Assembly (NCBI GenBank): GCA_964036315.1
Contig: OZ038485.1
Location: 73,156,824 to 73,220,823, forward strand
Origin: Acanthosepion esculentum
Taxonomy: Eukaryota; Mollusca; Cephalopoda; Sepiida; Sepiidae
Reading direction: 5' to 3'
Length of the DNA stretch: 64,000 nucleotides
The position numbers and the translations under genes were made by a program. Shown here piece after piece: positions 29,401 to 44,339 of this stretch. The stretch's first letter is position 1. Every line of letters begins with the position of its first letter. The notes beneath the pieces were generated by a model. It was not told where the DNA came from, did not search any database, and worked only from the letters and a program-made list of their open reading frames with translations.

Positions 29401-31850
29401 CAAAACTTTGTAAAACTTAAAATTTGCAATATAACTTTGTGAAAACTGTTGAAACTTGTTGAAATCAATAATTTTTCGATCGATAACATATCGATTTTCA
29501 ATAATTTTATTGGTTTTCTAAAGATTTCAATAAGTAAATCAATTTTTCATACAGCCGTGTTTAACGTAGAAAAAGAAGCCAAAACAGCTTCCTTTTACAC
29601 CTAAAATTCAATATTTTTCAAAACTTTGTAAAACTTAAAATTTGCAATATAACTTTGTGAAAACTGTTGAAACTTGTTGAAATGAATACTTTTCGATCGT
29701 TAACATATCGATTTTCAATAATTTTATTGGTTTTCTAAAGGTTTCAATAAGTAAATCAATTTTACAAACAACAGTGTTTAACGTTGAAAACAAGCCAAAA
29801 CAGCTTGCTTTTACACCTAAAATTCAATATTTTTCAAAACTTTGTAAAACTTAAAATTTGCAATATAACTTTGTGAAAACTGTTGAAACTTGTTGAAATC
29901 AATAGTTTTCGATCGATAACATATCGATTTTCAATAATTTTATTGGTTTTCTAAAGATTTCAATAAGTAAATCAATTTTACACGCAACCGTGTTTAACGT
30001 TGAAAAACAAGCCCCAAACAGCTTGCTTTTACACCTAAAATTCAATATTTTTCAAAACTTTGTAAAACTTAAAATTTGCAATATAACTTTGTGAAAACTG
30101 TTGAAACTTGTTGAAATGAATACTTTTCGATCGGTAACATATCGATTTTCAATAATTTTATTGGTTTTCTAAAGATTTCAATAAGTAAATCAATTTTACA
30201 AACAACCGTGTTTAAGGTTGAAAAACAAGCCAAAACAGCTTGCTTTTACACCTAAAATTCAATATTTTTCAAAACTTTGTAAAACTTAAAATTTGCAATA
30301 TAACTTTGTGAAAACTGTTGAAACTTGTTGAAATCAATACTTTTCGATCGATAACATATCGATTTTCAATAATTTTATTGGTTTTCTAAAGATTTCAATA
30401 AGTAAATCAATTTTACACGCAACCGTGTTTAACGTTGAAAAACAAGCCAAAACAGCTTGCTTTTACACCTAAAATTCAATATTTTTCAAAACTTTGTAAA
30501 ACTTAAAATTTGCAATATAACTTTGTGAAAACTGTTGAAACTTGTTGAAATGAATACTTTTCGATCGTTAACATATCGATTTTCAATAATTTTATTGGTT
30601 TTCTAAAGGTTTCAATAAGTAAATCAATTTTACAAACAACAGTGTTTAACGTTGAAAAACAAGCCAAAACAGCTTGCTTTTACACCTAAAATTCAATATT
30701 TTTCAAAACTTTGTAAAACTTAAAATTTGCAATATAACTTTGTGAAAACTGTTGAAACTTGTTGAAATCAATAGTTTTCGATCGATAACATATCGATTTT
30801 CAATAATTTTATTGGTTTTCTAAAGATTTCAATAAGTAAATCAATTTTTCATACAGCCGTGTTTAACGTAGAAAAAGAAGCCAAAACAGCCTCCTTTTAC
30901 ACCTAAAATTCAATATTTTTCAAAACTTTGTAAAACTTAAAATTTGCAATATAACTTTGTGAAAACTGTTGAAACTTGTTGAAATGAATACTTTTCGATC
31001 GTTAACATATCGATTTTCAATAATTTTATTGGTTTTCTAAAGGTTTCAATAAGTAAATCAATTTTACAAACAACAGTGTTTAACGTTGAAAAACAAGCCA
31101 AAACAGCTTGCTTTTACACCTAAAATTCAATATTTTTCAAAACTTTGTAAAACTTAAAATTTGCAATATAACTTTGTGAAAACTGTTGAAACTTGTTGAA
31201 ATCAATAGTTTTCGATCGATAACATATCGATTTTCAATAATTTTATTGGTTTTCTAAAGATTTCAATAAGTAAATCAATTTTACACGCAACCGTGTTTAA
31301 CGTTGAAAAACAAGCCCCAAACAGCTTGCTTTTACACCTAAAATTCAATATTTTTCAAAACTTTGTAAAACTTAAAATTTGCAATATAACTTTGTGAAAA
31401 CTGTTGAAACTTGTTGAAATGAATACTTTTCGATCGGTAACATATCGATTTTCAATAATTTTATTGGTTTTCTAAAGATTTCAATAAGTAAATCAATTTT
31501 ACAAACAACCGTGTTTAAGGTTGAAAAACAAGCCAAAACAGCTTGCTTTTACACCTAAAATTCAATATTTTTCAAAACTTTGTAAAACTTAAAATTTGCA
31601 ATATAACTTTGTGAAAACTGTTGAAACTTGTTGAAATCAATACTTTTCGATCGATAACATATCGATTTTCAATAATTTTATTGGTTTTCTAAAGATTTCA
31701 ATAAGTAAATCAATTTTACACGCAACCGTGTTTAACGTTGAAAAACAAGCCAAAACAGCTTGCTTTTACACCTAAAATTCAATATTTTTCAAAACTTTGT
31801 AAAACTTAAAATTTGCAATATAACTTTGTGAAAACTGTTGAAACTTGTTG
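26450..31850. repeat. Overlapping 11- and 6-monomer duplications
   Basis: Two offsets overlap. Offset 11 monomers: AACCGTTTTG at 26,731 and 29,118 (2,387 bp), and GCCCCAAACA at 27,623 and 30,011 (2,388 bp), with homology over about 26.45-28.15 and 28.84-30.55 kb. Offset 6 monomers: GCCCCAAACA at 30,011 and 31,314 (1,303 bp), with matching AACGTAGAAAAAG neighbours. The same GCCCCAAACA mark appears again at 34,569, 15 monomers further on. There is no single higher-order period here. Confidence 0.78.
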
Positions 31851-34800
31851 AAATCAATACTTTTCGATCGATAACATATCGATTTTCAATAATTTTATTG
31901 GTTTTCTAAAGATTTCAATAAGTAAATCAATTTTACACGCAACCGTGTTTAACGTTGAAAAACAAGCCAACACATCTTGCTTTTACACCTAAAATTCAAT
32001 ATATTTCAAAACTTTGTAAAACTTAAAATTTGCAATATAACTTTGTGAAAACTGTTGAAACTTGTTGAAATGAATACTTTTCGATCGGTAACATATCGAT
32101 TTTCAATAATTTTATTGGTTTTCTAAAGATTTCAATAAGTAAATCAATTTTACAAGCAACCGTGTTTAAGGTCGAAAAACAAGCCAAAACAGCTTGCTTT
32201 TACACATAAAATTCAATATTTTTCAAAACTTTGTAAAACTTAAAATTTGCAATATAACTTTGTGAAAACTGTTGAAAATTGTTGAAATCAATAGTTTTCG
32301 ATCGATAACATAACGATTTTCAATAATTTTATTGGTTTTCTTAAGATTTCAATAAGTAAATCAATTTTTCATACAGCAGTGTTTAACGTTGAAAAAGAAG
32401 CCAAAACAGCTTCCTTTTACACCTAAAATTCAATATTTTTCAAAACTTTGTAAAACTTAAAATTTACAATATAACTTTGTGAAAACTGTTGAAACTTGTT
32501 GAAATGAATAATTTTCGATCGTTAACATATCGATTTTCAATAATTTTATTTTTTTCTAAAGATTTCAATAAGTAAATCAATTTTACAAACAACAGTGTTT
32601 AACGTTGAAAAACAAGCCAAAACAGCTTGCTTTTACACCTAAAATTCAATATTTTTCAAAACTTTGTAAAACTTAAAATTTGCAATATAACTTTGTGAAA
32701 ACTGTTGAAACTTGTTGAAATCAATAGTTTTCGATCGATAACATATCGATTTTCAATAATTTTATTGGTTTTCTAAAGATTTCAATAAGTAAATCAATTT
32801 TTCATACAGCCGTGTTTAACGTAGAAAAAGAAGCCAAAACAGCTTCCTTTTACACCTAAAATTCAATATTTTTCAAAACTTTGTAAAACTTAAAATTTGC
32901 AATATAACTTTGTGAAAACTGTTGAAACTTGTGGAAATCAATAGTTTTCGATCGATAACATATCGATTTTCAATAATTTTATTGGTTTTCTAAAGATTTC
33001 AATAAGTAAATCAATTTTACACGCAACCGTGTTTAACGTTGAAAAACAAGCCAAAACAGCTTGCTTTTACACCTAAAATTCAATATTTTTCAAAACTTTG
33101 TAAAACTTAAAATTTGCAATATAACTTTGTGAAAACTGTTGAAACTTGTTGAAATCAATACTTTTCGATCGATAACATATCGATTTTCAATAATTTTATT
33201 GGTTTTCTAAAGATTTCAATAAGTAAATCAATTTTACAAACAACAGTGTTTAACGTTGAAAAACAAGCCAAAACAGCTTGCTTTTACACCTAAAATTCAA
33301 TATATTTCAAAACTTTGTAAAACTTAAAATTTGCAATATAACTTTGTGAAAACTGTTGAAACTTGTTGAAATGAATACTTTTCGATCGGTAACATATCGA
33401 TTTTCAATAATTTTATTGGTTTTCTAAAGATTTCAATAAGTAAATCAATTTTACAAGCAACCGTGTTTAAGGTCGAAAAACAAGCCAAAACAGCTTGCTT
33501 TTACACATAAAATTCAATATTTTTCAAAACTTTGTAAAACTTAAAATTTGCAATATAACTTTGTGAAAACTGTTGAAAATTGTTGAAATCAATAGTTTTC
33601 GATCGATAACATAACGATTTTCAATAATTTTATTGGTTTTCTTAAGATTTCAATAAGTAAATCAATTTTTCATACAGCAGTGTTTAACGTTGAAAAAGAA
33701 GCCAAAACAGCTTCCTTTTACACCTAAAATTCAATATTTTTCAAAACTTTGTAAAACTTAAAATTTACAATATAACTTTGTGAAAACTGTTGAAACTTGT
33801 TGAAATGAATAATTTTCGATCGTTAACATATCGATTTTCAATAATTTTATTGGTTTTCTAAAGATTTCAATAAGTAAATCAATTTTACAAACAACAGTGT
33901 TTAACGTTGAAAAACAAGCCAAAACAGCTTGCTTTTACACCTAAAATTCAATATTTTTCAAAACTTTGTAAAACTTAAAATTTGCAATATAACTTTGTGA
34001 AAACTGTTGAAACTTGTTGAAATCAATAGTTTTCGATCGATAACATATCGATTTTCAATAATTTTATTGGTTTTCTAAAGATTTCAATAAGTAAATCAAT
34101 TTTTCATACAGCCGTGTTTAACGTAGAAAAAGAAGCCAAAACAGCTTCCTTTTACACCTAAAATTCAATATTTTTCAAAACTTTGTAAAACTTAAAATTT
34201 GCAATATAACTTTGTGAAAACTGTTGAAACTTGTTGAAATGAATACTTTTCGATCGTTAACATATCGATTTTCAATAATTTTATTGGTTTTCTAAAGGTT
34301 TCAATAAGTAAATCAATTTTACAAACAACAGTGTTTAACGTTGAAAAACAAGCCAAAACAGCTTGCTTTTAAACCTAAAATTCAATATTTTTCAAAACTT
34401 TGTAAAACTTAAAATTTGCAATATAACTTTGTGAAAACTGTTGAAACTTGTGGAAATCAATAGTTTTCGATCGATAACATATCGATTTTCAATAATTTTA
34501 TTGGTTTTCTAAAGATTTCAATAAGTAAATCAATTTTACACGCAACCGTGTTTAACGTTGAAAAACAAGCCCCAAACAGCTTGCTTTTACACCTAAAATT
34601 CAATATTTTTCAAAACTTTGTAAAACTTAAAATTTGCAATATAACTTTGTGAAAACTGTTGAAACTTGTTGAAATGAATACTTTTCGATCGGTAACATAT
34701 CGATTTTCAATAATTTTATTGGTTTTCTAAAGATTTCAATAAGTAAATCAATTTTACAAACAACCGTGTTTAAGGTTGAAAAACAAGCCAAAACAGCTTG

Positions 34801-37800
34801 CTTTTACACCTAAAATTCAATATTTTTCAAAACTTTGTAAAACTTAAAATTTGCAATATAACTTTGTGAAAACTGTTGAAACTTGTTGAAATCAATACTT
34901 TTCGATCGATAACATATCGATTTTCAATAATTTTATTGGTTTTCTAAAGATTTCAATAAGTAAATCAATTTTACACGCAACCGTGTTTAACGTTGAAAAA
35001 CAAGCCAAAACAGCTTGCTTTTACACCTAAAATTCAATATTTTTCAAAACTTTGTAAAACTTAAAATTTGCAATATAACTTTGTGAAAACTGTTGAAACT
35101 TGTTGAAATCAATACTTTTCGATCGATAACATATCGATTTTCAATAATTTTATTGGTTTTCTAAAGATTTCAATAAGTAAATCAATTTTACACGCAACCG
35201 TGTTTAACGTTGAAAAACAAGCCAACACATCTTGCTTTTACACCTAAAATTCAATATTTTTCAAAACTTTGTAAAACTTAAAATTTGCAATATAACTTTG
35301 TGAAAACTGTTGAAACTTGTTGAAATGAATACTTTTCGATCGGTAACATATCGATTTTCAATAATTTTATTGGTTTTCTAAAGATTTCAATAAGTAAATC
35401 AATTTTATAAGCAACCGTGTTTAAGGTCGAAAAACAAGCCAAAACAGCTTGCTTTTACACATAAAATTCAATATTTTTCAAAACTTTGTAAAACTTAAAA
35501 TTTGCAATATAACTTTGTGAAAACTGTTGAAACTTGTTGAAATGAATACTTTTCTATCGGTAACATATCGATTTTCAATAATTTTATTGGCTTTCTAAAG
35601 ATTTCAATAAGTAAATCAATTTTACAAACAACCGTGTTTAAGGTTGAAAAACAAGCCAAAACAGCTTGCTTTTACACCTAAAATTCAATATTTTTCAAAA
35701 CTTTGTAAAACTTAAAATTTGCAATATAACTTTGTGAAAACTGTTGAAAATTGTTGAAATCAATAGTTTTCGATCGATAACATAACGATTTTCAATAATT
35801 TTATTGGTTTTCGAAAGATTTCAATAAGTAAATCAATTTTACAAACAACAGTGTTTAACGTTGAAAAACAAGCCAAAACAGCTTGCTTTTACACCTAAAA
35901 TTCAATATTTTTCGAAACTTTGTAAACCTTAAAATTTGCAATATAACATTTTGAAAACTGTTGAAACTTGTTGAAATCAATAGTTTTCGATCGATAACAT
36001 ATCGATTTTCAATAATTTTATTGGTTTTCTAAAGATTTCAATAAGTAAATCAATTTTACACGCAACCGTGTTTAACGTTGAAAAACAAGCCAAAACAGCT
36101 TGCTTTTACACCTAAAATTCAATATTTTTCAAAACTTTGTAAAACTTAAAATTTGCAATATAACTTTGTGAAAACTGTTGAAACTTGTTGAAATCAATAG
36201 TTTTCGATCGATAACATATCGATTTTCAATAATTTTATTGGTTTTCTAAAGATTTCAATAAGTAAATCAATTTTTCATACAGCAGTGTTTAACCTTGAAA
36301 AAGAAGCCAAAACAGCTTCCTTTTACACCTAAAATTCAATATTTTTCAAAACGTTGTAAAACTTAAATTTTGCAATATAACTTTGTGAAAAATGTTGAAA
36401 CTTGTTGAAATGAATACTTTTCGATCGGTAACATATCGATTTTCAATAATTTTATTGGTTTTCTAAAGATTTCAATAAGTAAATCAATTTTACAAACAAC
36501 CGTGTTTAAGGTTGAAAAACAAGCCAAAACAGCTTGCTTTTACACCTAAAATTCAATATTTTTCAAAACTTTGTAAAACTTAAATTTTGCAATATAACTT
36601 TGTGAAAACTGTTGAAACTTGTTGAAATCAATAGTTTTCGATCGATAACATATCGATTTTCAATAATTTTATTAGTTTTCTTAAGATTTCAATAAGTAAA
36701 TCAATTTTTCATACAGCAGTGTTTAACGTTGAAAAAGAAGCCAAAACAGCTTCCTTTTACACCTAAAATTCAATATTTTTCAAAACTTTGTAAAACTTGA
36801 AATTTGCAATATAACTTTGTGAAAACTGTTGAAACTTGTTGAAATCAATAGTTTTCGATCGATAACATATCGATTTTCAATAATTTTATTGGTTTTCTAA
36901 AGATTTCAATAAGTAAATCAATTTTACACGCAACCGTGTTTAAGGTTGAAAAACAAGCCAAAACAGCTTGCTTTTACACCTAAAATTCAATATTTTTCGA
37001 AACTTTGTAAACCTTAAAATTTGCAATATAACTTTGTGAAAACTGTTGAAACTTGTTGAAATCAATAGTTTTCGATCGATAACATATCGATTTTCAATAA
37101 TTTTATTGGTTTTCTAAAGATTTCAATAAGTAAATCAATTTTACACGCAACCGTGTTTAACGTTGAAAAACAAGCCAAAACAGCTTGCTTTTACACCTAA
37201 AATTCAATATTTTTCAAAACTTTGTAAAACTTAAAATTTGCAATATAACTTTGTGAAAACTGTTGAAACTTGTTGAAATCAATAGTTTTCGATCGATAAC
37301 ATATCGATTTTCAATAATTTTATCGGTTTTCTAAAGATTTCAATAAGTAAATCAATTTTTCATACAGCAGTGTTTAACGTTGAAAAAGAAGCAAAAACAG
37401 CTTCCTTTTACACCTAAAATTCAATATTTTTCAAAACTTTGTAAAACTTAAATTTTGCAATATAACTTTGTGAAAAATGTTGAAACTTGTTGAAATGAAT
37501 ACTTTTCGATAGGTAACATATCGATTTTCAATAATTTTATTGGTTTTCTAAAGATTTCAATAAGTAAATCAATTTTACAAACAACCGTGTTTAAGGTTGA
37601 AAAACAAGCCAAAACAGCTTGCTTTTACACCTAAAATTCAATATTTTTCAAAACTTTGTAAAACTTAAAATTTGCAATATAACTTTGTGAAAACTGTTGA
37701 AACTTGTTGAAATCAATACTTTTCGATCGATAACATATCGATTTTCAATAATTTTATTGGTTTTCTAAAGATTTCAATAAGTAAATCAATTTTACACGCA

Positions 37801-40649
37801 ACCGTGTTTAACGTTGAAAAACAAGCCAAAACAGCTTGCTTTTACACCTAAAATTCAATATTTTTCAAAACTTTGTAAAACTTAAAATTTGCAATATAAC
37901 TTTGTGAAAACTGTTGAAACTTGTTGAAATCAATAGTTTTCGATCGATAACATATCGATTTTCAATAATTTTATTGGTTTTCTAAAGATTTCAATAAGTA
38001 AATCAATTTTTCATACAGCAGTGTTTAACGTTGAAAAAGAAGCCAAAACAGCTTCCTTTTACACCTAAAATTCAATATTTTTCAAAACTTTGTAAAACTT
38101 AAATTTTGCAATATAACTTTGTGAAAAATGTTGAAACTTGTTGAAATGAATACTTTTCGATCGGTAACATATCGATTTTCAATAATTTTATTGGTTTTCT
38201 AAAGATTTCAATAAGTAAATCAATTTTACAAACAACCGTGTTTAAGGTTGAAAAACAAGCCAAAACAGCTTGCTTTTACACCTAAAATTCAATATTTTTC
38301 AAAACTTTGTAAAACTTAAAATTTGCAATATAACTTTGTGAAAACTGTTGAAACTTGTTGAAATCAATAGTTTTCGATCGATAACATATCGATTTTCAAT
38401 AATTTTATTGGTTTTCTAAAGATTTCAATAAGTAAATCAATTTTACAAACAACAGTGTGTTTAACGTTGAAAAACGAGCCAAAACAGCTTGCTTTTACAC
38501 CTAAAATTCAATATTTTTCAAAAATTTGTAAAACTTAAAATTTGCAATATCTTTGTGAAAACTCTTGAAATTTGTTGAAATCAATAGTTTTCGATCGATA
38601 ACATATCGATTTTCAATAATTTTATTGGTTTTCTAAAGATTTCAATAAGTAAATCAATTTTACAAACAACAGTGTTTAACGTTGAAAAACAAGCCAAAAC
38701 AGCTTGCTTTTACACCTAAAATTCAATATTTTTCGAAACTTTGTAAACCTTCCAATTTGCAATATAACTTTGTGAAAACTGTTGAAACTTGTTGAAATCA
38801 ATAGTTTTCGATCGATAACATATCGATTTTCAATAATTTTATTGCTTTTCTAAAGATTTCAATAAGTAAATCAATTTTACACGCAACCGTGTTTAACCTT
38901 GAAAAACAAGCCAAAACAGCTTGCTTTTACACCTAAAATTCAATATTTTTCAAAACTTTGTAAAACTTAAAATTTGCAATATAACTTTGTGAAAACTGTT
39001 GAAACTTGTTGAAATCAATAGTTTTCGATCGATAACATATCGATTTTCAATAATTTTATTGGTTTTCTAAAGATTTCAATAAGTAAATCAATTTTACACG
39101 CAACCGTGTTTAACGTTGAAAAACAAGCCAAAACAGCTTGCTTTTACACCTAAAATTCAATATTTTTCAAAACTTTGTAAAACTTAAATTTTGCAATATA
39201 ACTTTGTGAAAAATGTTGAAACTTGTTGAAATCAATACTTTTCGATCGGTAACATATCGATTTTCAATAATTTTATTGGTTTTCTAAAGATTTCAATAAG
39301 TAAATCAATTTTACAAACAACCGTGTTTAAGGTTGAAAAACAAGCCAAAACAGCTTGCTTTTACACCTAAAATTCAATATTTTTCAAAACTTTGTAAAAC
39401 TTAAAATTTGCAATATAACTTTGTGCAAACTGTTGAAACTTGTTGAAATCAATACTTTTCGATCGATAAAATATCGATTTTCAATAATTTTATTGGTTTT
39501 CTAAAGATTTCAATAAGTAAATCAATTTTTCATACAGCCGTGTTTAACGTTGAAAAAGAAGCCAAAACAGCTTGCTTTTATACCTAAAATTCAATATTTT
39601 TCAAAACTTTGTAAAACTTAAAATTTGCAATATAACTTTGTGAAAACAGGTGAAACTTGTTGAAATCAATACTTTTCGATCGATAACATATCGATTTTCA
39701 ATAATTTTATTGGTTTTCTAAAGATTTCAAAAAGTAAATCAATTTTACAAACAACAGTGTTTAACGTTGAAAAACAAGCCAAAACAGCTTGCTTTTACAC
39801 CTAAAATTCAATATTTTTCAAAACTTTGTAAAACTTAAAATTTGCAATATAACTTTGTGAAAACAGTTGAAACTTGTTGAAATCAATAGTTTTCGATCGA
39901 TAACATATCGATTTTCAATAATTTTATTGGTTTTCTAAAGATTTCAATAAGTAAATCAATTTTACACGCAACCGTGTTTAACGTTGAAAAACAAGCCAAA
40001 ACAGCTTGCTTTTACACCTAAAATTCAATATTTTTCAAAACTTTGTAAAACTTAAAATTTGCAATATAACTTTGTGAAAACAGTTGAAAGTTGTTGAAAG
40101 GAATACTTTTCGATCGGTAACATATCGATTTTCAATAATTTTATTGGTTTTCTAAAGATTTCAATAAGTAAATCAATTTTACAAACAACCGTGTTTAACG
40201 TTGAAAAACATGCCAAAACAGCCTGCTTTTACACCTAAAATTCAATATTTTTCAAAACTATGTAAAACTGAAAATTTGCAATATAACTTTGTGAAAACTG
40301 TTGAAACTTGTTGAAATCAATACTTTTCGATCGATAACATATCGATTTTCAATAATTTTATTGGTTTTCTAAAGATTTCAATAAGTAAATCAATTTTACA
40401 AACAACCGTGTTTAACGTTGAAAAACAAGCCAAAACAGCTTGCTTTTACACCTAAAATTCAATATTTTTCAAGACTTTGTAAAACTTAAAATTTGCAATG
40501 TAACTTTGTGAAAACTGTTGAAACTTGTTGAAATCAATACTTTTCGATCGATAAAATATCGATTTTCAATAATTTTATTGGTTTTCTAAAGATTTCAATA
40601 AGTAAATCAATTTTACAAACAACCGTGTTTAACGTTGAAAAACAAGCCA

Positions 40650-43400
40650 AAACAGCTTGCTTTTACACCTAAAATTCAATATTTTTCAAAACTTTGTAAA
40701 ACTTAAAATTTGCAATATAACTTTGTGAAAACTGTTGAAACTTGTTGAAATCAATACTTTTCGATCGATAACATATCGATTTTCAATAATTTTATTGGTT
40801 TTCTAAAGATTTCAATAAGTAAATCAATTTTACAAACAACCGTGTTTAACGTTGAAAAAGAAGCCAAAACAGCTTGCTTTTACACCTAAAATTCAATATT
40901 TTTCAAAACTTTGTAAAACTTAAAATTTGCAATATAACTTTGTGAAAACTGTTGAAACTTGTTGAAATCAATAGTTTTCGATCGATAACATATCGATTTT
41001 CAATAATTTTATTGGTTTTCGAAAGATTTCAATAAGTAAATCAATGTTTCATACAGCCGTGTTTAACGTTGAAAAAGAAGCCAAAACAGCTTGCTTTTAC
41101 ACCTAAAATTCAATATTTTTCAAAACTTTGTAAAACTTTAAATTTGCAATATAACTTTGTGAAAACAGCTGAAAGTTGTTGAAATGAATACATTTCGATA
41201 AGTAACATATCGATTTTCAATAATTTTATTGGTTTTCTAAAGATTTCAATAAGTAAATCAATTTTACAGGCAACCGTGTTTAACCTTGAAAAACAAGCCA
41301 AAACATCTTGCTTTTACATCTAAAATTCAATATTTTTCAACACTTTGAAAAACTTAAAATTTGCAATATAACTTTGTGAAAACTGTTGAAACTTGTTGAA
41401 ATCAATACTTTTCGATCGATAACATATCGATTTTCAATAATTTTATTGGTTTTCTAAAGATTTCAATAAGTAAATCAATTTTTCATACAGCCGTGTTTAA
41501 CGTTGAAAAAGAAGCCAAAACAGCTTGCTTTTACACCTAAAATTCAATATTTTTCAAAACTATGTAAAACTTAAAATTTGCAATATAACTTTGTGAAATC
41601 TGTTGAAACTTGTTGAAATCAATACTTTTCGATCGATAACATATCGATTTTCAATAATTTTATTGGTTTTCTAAAGATTTCAATAAGTAAATCAATTTTA
41701 CAAACAACCGTGTTTAACGTTGAAAAAGAAGCCAAAACAGCTTGCTTTTACACCTAAAATTCAATATTTTTCAAAACCATGTAAAACTTAAAATTTGCAA
41801 TATAACTTTGTGAAAACTGTTGAAACTTGTTGAAATCAATACTTTTCGATCGATAACATATCGATTTTCAATAATTTTATTGGTTTTCTAAAGATTTCAA
41901 AAAGTAAATCAATTTTACAAACAACAGTGTTTAACGTTGAAAAACAAGCCAAAACAGCTTGCTTTTACACCTAAAATTCAATATTTTTCAAAACTTTGTA
42001 AAACTTAAAATTTGCAATATAACTTTGTGAAAACAGTTGAAACTTGTTGAAATCAATAGTTTTCGATCGATAACATATCGATTTTCAATAATTTTATTGG
42101 TTTTCTAAAGATTTCAATAAGTAAATCAATTTTACACGCAACCGTGTTTAACGTTGAAAAACAAGCCAAAACAGCTTGCTTTTACACCTAAAATTCAATA
42201 TTTTTCAAAACTTTGTAAAACTTAAAATTTGCAATATAACTTTGTGAAAACTGTTGAAACTTGTTGAAATCAATACTTTTCGATCGATAACATATCGATT
42301 TTCAATAATTTTATTGGTTTTCTAAAGATTTCAATAAGTAAATCAATTTTACAAACAACCGTGTTTAACGTTGAAAAAGAAGCCAAAACAGCTTGCTTTT
42401 ACACCTAAAATTCAATATTTTTCAAAACTTTGTAAAATTTAAAATTTGCAATATAACATTGTGAAAACTGTTGAAACTTGTTGAAATCAATAGTTTTCGA
42501 TCGATAACATATCGATTTTCAATAATTTTATTGGTTTTCGAAAGATTTCAATAAGTAAATCAATGTTTCATACAGCCGTGTTTAACGTTGAAAAAGAAGC
42601 CAAAACAGCTTGCTTTTACACCTAAAATTCAATATTTTTCAAAACTTTGTAAAACTTTAAATTTGCAATATAACTTTGTGAAAACAGCTGAAAGTTGTTG
42701 AAATGAATACATTTCGATAAGTAACATATCGATTTTCAATAATTTTATTGGTTTTCTAAAGATTTCAATAAGTAAATCAATTTTACAGGCAACCGTGTTT
42801 AACCTTGAAAAACAAGCCAAAACATCTTGCTTTTACATCTAAAATTCAATATTTTTCAACACTTTGAAAAACTTAAAATTTGCAATATAACTTTGTGAAA
42901 ACTGTTGAAACTTGTTGAAATCAATACTTTTCGATCGATAACATATCGATTTTCAATAATTTTATTGGTTTTCGAAAGATTTCAATAAGTAAATCAATTT
43001 TTCATACAGCCGTGTTTAACGTTGAAAAAGAAGCCAAAACAGCTTGCTTTTACACCTAAAATTCAATATTTTTCAAAACTATGTAAAACTTAAAATTTGC
43101 AATATAACTTTGTGAAATCTGTTGAAACTTGTTGAAATCAATACTTTTCGATCGATAACATATCGATTTTCAATAATTTTATTGGTTTTCTAAAGATTTC
43201 AATAAGTAAATCAATTTTACAAACAACCGTGTTTAACGTTGAAAAAGAAGCCAAAACAGCTTGCTTTTACACCTAAAATTCAATATTTTTCAAAACCATG
43301 TAAAACTTAAAATTTGCAATATAACTTTGTGAAAACTGTTGAAACTTGTTGAAATCAATACTTTTCGATCGATAACATATCGATTTTCAATAATTTTATT
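40650..43400. repeat. 7-monomer block duplication (1519-bp offset)
   Basis: About 40,650-42,168 matches from about 42,169 to 43,400. CAATGTTTCATACAG occurs at 41,042 and 42,561, and the CAAAACCATG variant near 41,772 and 43,291, each 1,519 bp (7 x 217) apart. Two 63-codon minus-strand open frames (41,110-41,301 and 42,629-42,820) are identical only because the DNA is duplicated. A separate 10-monomer offset links AAGATTTCAAAAAG at 39,721 and 41,891. Confidence 0.85.
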
Positions 43401-44339
43401 GGTTTTCTAAAGATTTCAATAAGTAAATCAATTTTACACGCAACCGTGTTTAACGTTGAAAAACAAGCCAAAACAGCTTGCTTTTACACCTAAAATTCAA
43501 TATTTTTCAAAACTTTGGAAAACTTAAAATTTGCAATATAACTTTGTGCAAACTGTTGAAACTTGTTGAAATCAATACTTTTCGATCGATAAAATATCGA
43601 TTTTCAATAATTTTATTGGTTTTCTAAAGATTTCAATAAGTAAATCAATTTTTCATACAGCCGTGTTTAACGTTGAAAAAGAAGCCAAAACAGCTTGCTT
43701 TTAAACCTAAAATTCAATATTTTTCAAAATTTTGTAAAACTTAAAATTTGCAATATAACTTTGTGAAAACTGTTGAAACTTGTTCAAATCAATACTTTTC
43801 GATCGGTAACATATCGATTTTCAATAATTTTATTGGTTTTCTAAAGATTTCAATAAGTAAATCAATTTTACAAACAACCGTGTTTAACGTTGAAAAAGAA
43901 GCCAAAACAGCTTGCTTTTACACCTAAAATTCAATATTTTTCAAAACTTTGTAAAACTTAAAATTTGCAATATAACTTTGTGAAAACTGTTGAAACTTGT
44001 TGAAATCAATACTTATCGATCGATAACATATCGATTTTCAATAATTTTATTGGTTTTCGAAAGATTTCAATAAGTAAATCAATTTTTCATACAGCTGTGT
44101 TTAACGTTGAAAAAGAAGCCAAAACAGCTTGCTTTTACACCTAAAATTCAATATTTTTCAAAACTTTGTAAAACTTAAAATTTGCAATATAACTTTGTGA
44201 AAACTGTTGAAATTTGTTGAAATCAATACTTTTCGATCGATAACATATCGATTTTCAATAATTTTATTGGTTTTCAAAAGATTTCAATAAGTAAATCAAT
44301 TTTACAAACAACCGTGTTTAAGGTTGAAAAACAAGCCAA

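Larger units (their letters stand above)
1..39500. repeat. 217-bp satellite array, main domain A1
   Basis: About 182 head-to-tail copies of an AT-rich monomer. The period is read directly: the GATCG of the core box falls at 21, 238 and 455 (217 bp apart). A hand count of one typical monomer gives about 56 G+C in 217. Landmarks, counted from the TGTTGAAAT at position 1 of the window, are a double ATCGAT box (22-27 and 33-38), a T-tract segment (38-89), GTTTAACGTTGAAAA, and a short hairpin with CAAGC and GCTTG arms. Two main subtypes alternate: one with ACACGCAACCG or ACAAACAACAG and CAAGC..GCTTG arms, the other with TTTTTCATACAGC and GAAGC..GCTTC arms. No unrelated insertion and no gene was seen in this stretch. 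The family is not one I recognise by name. Centromeric or heterochromatic satellite is the likely class by analogy. Confidence 0.97.
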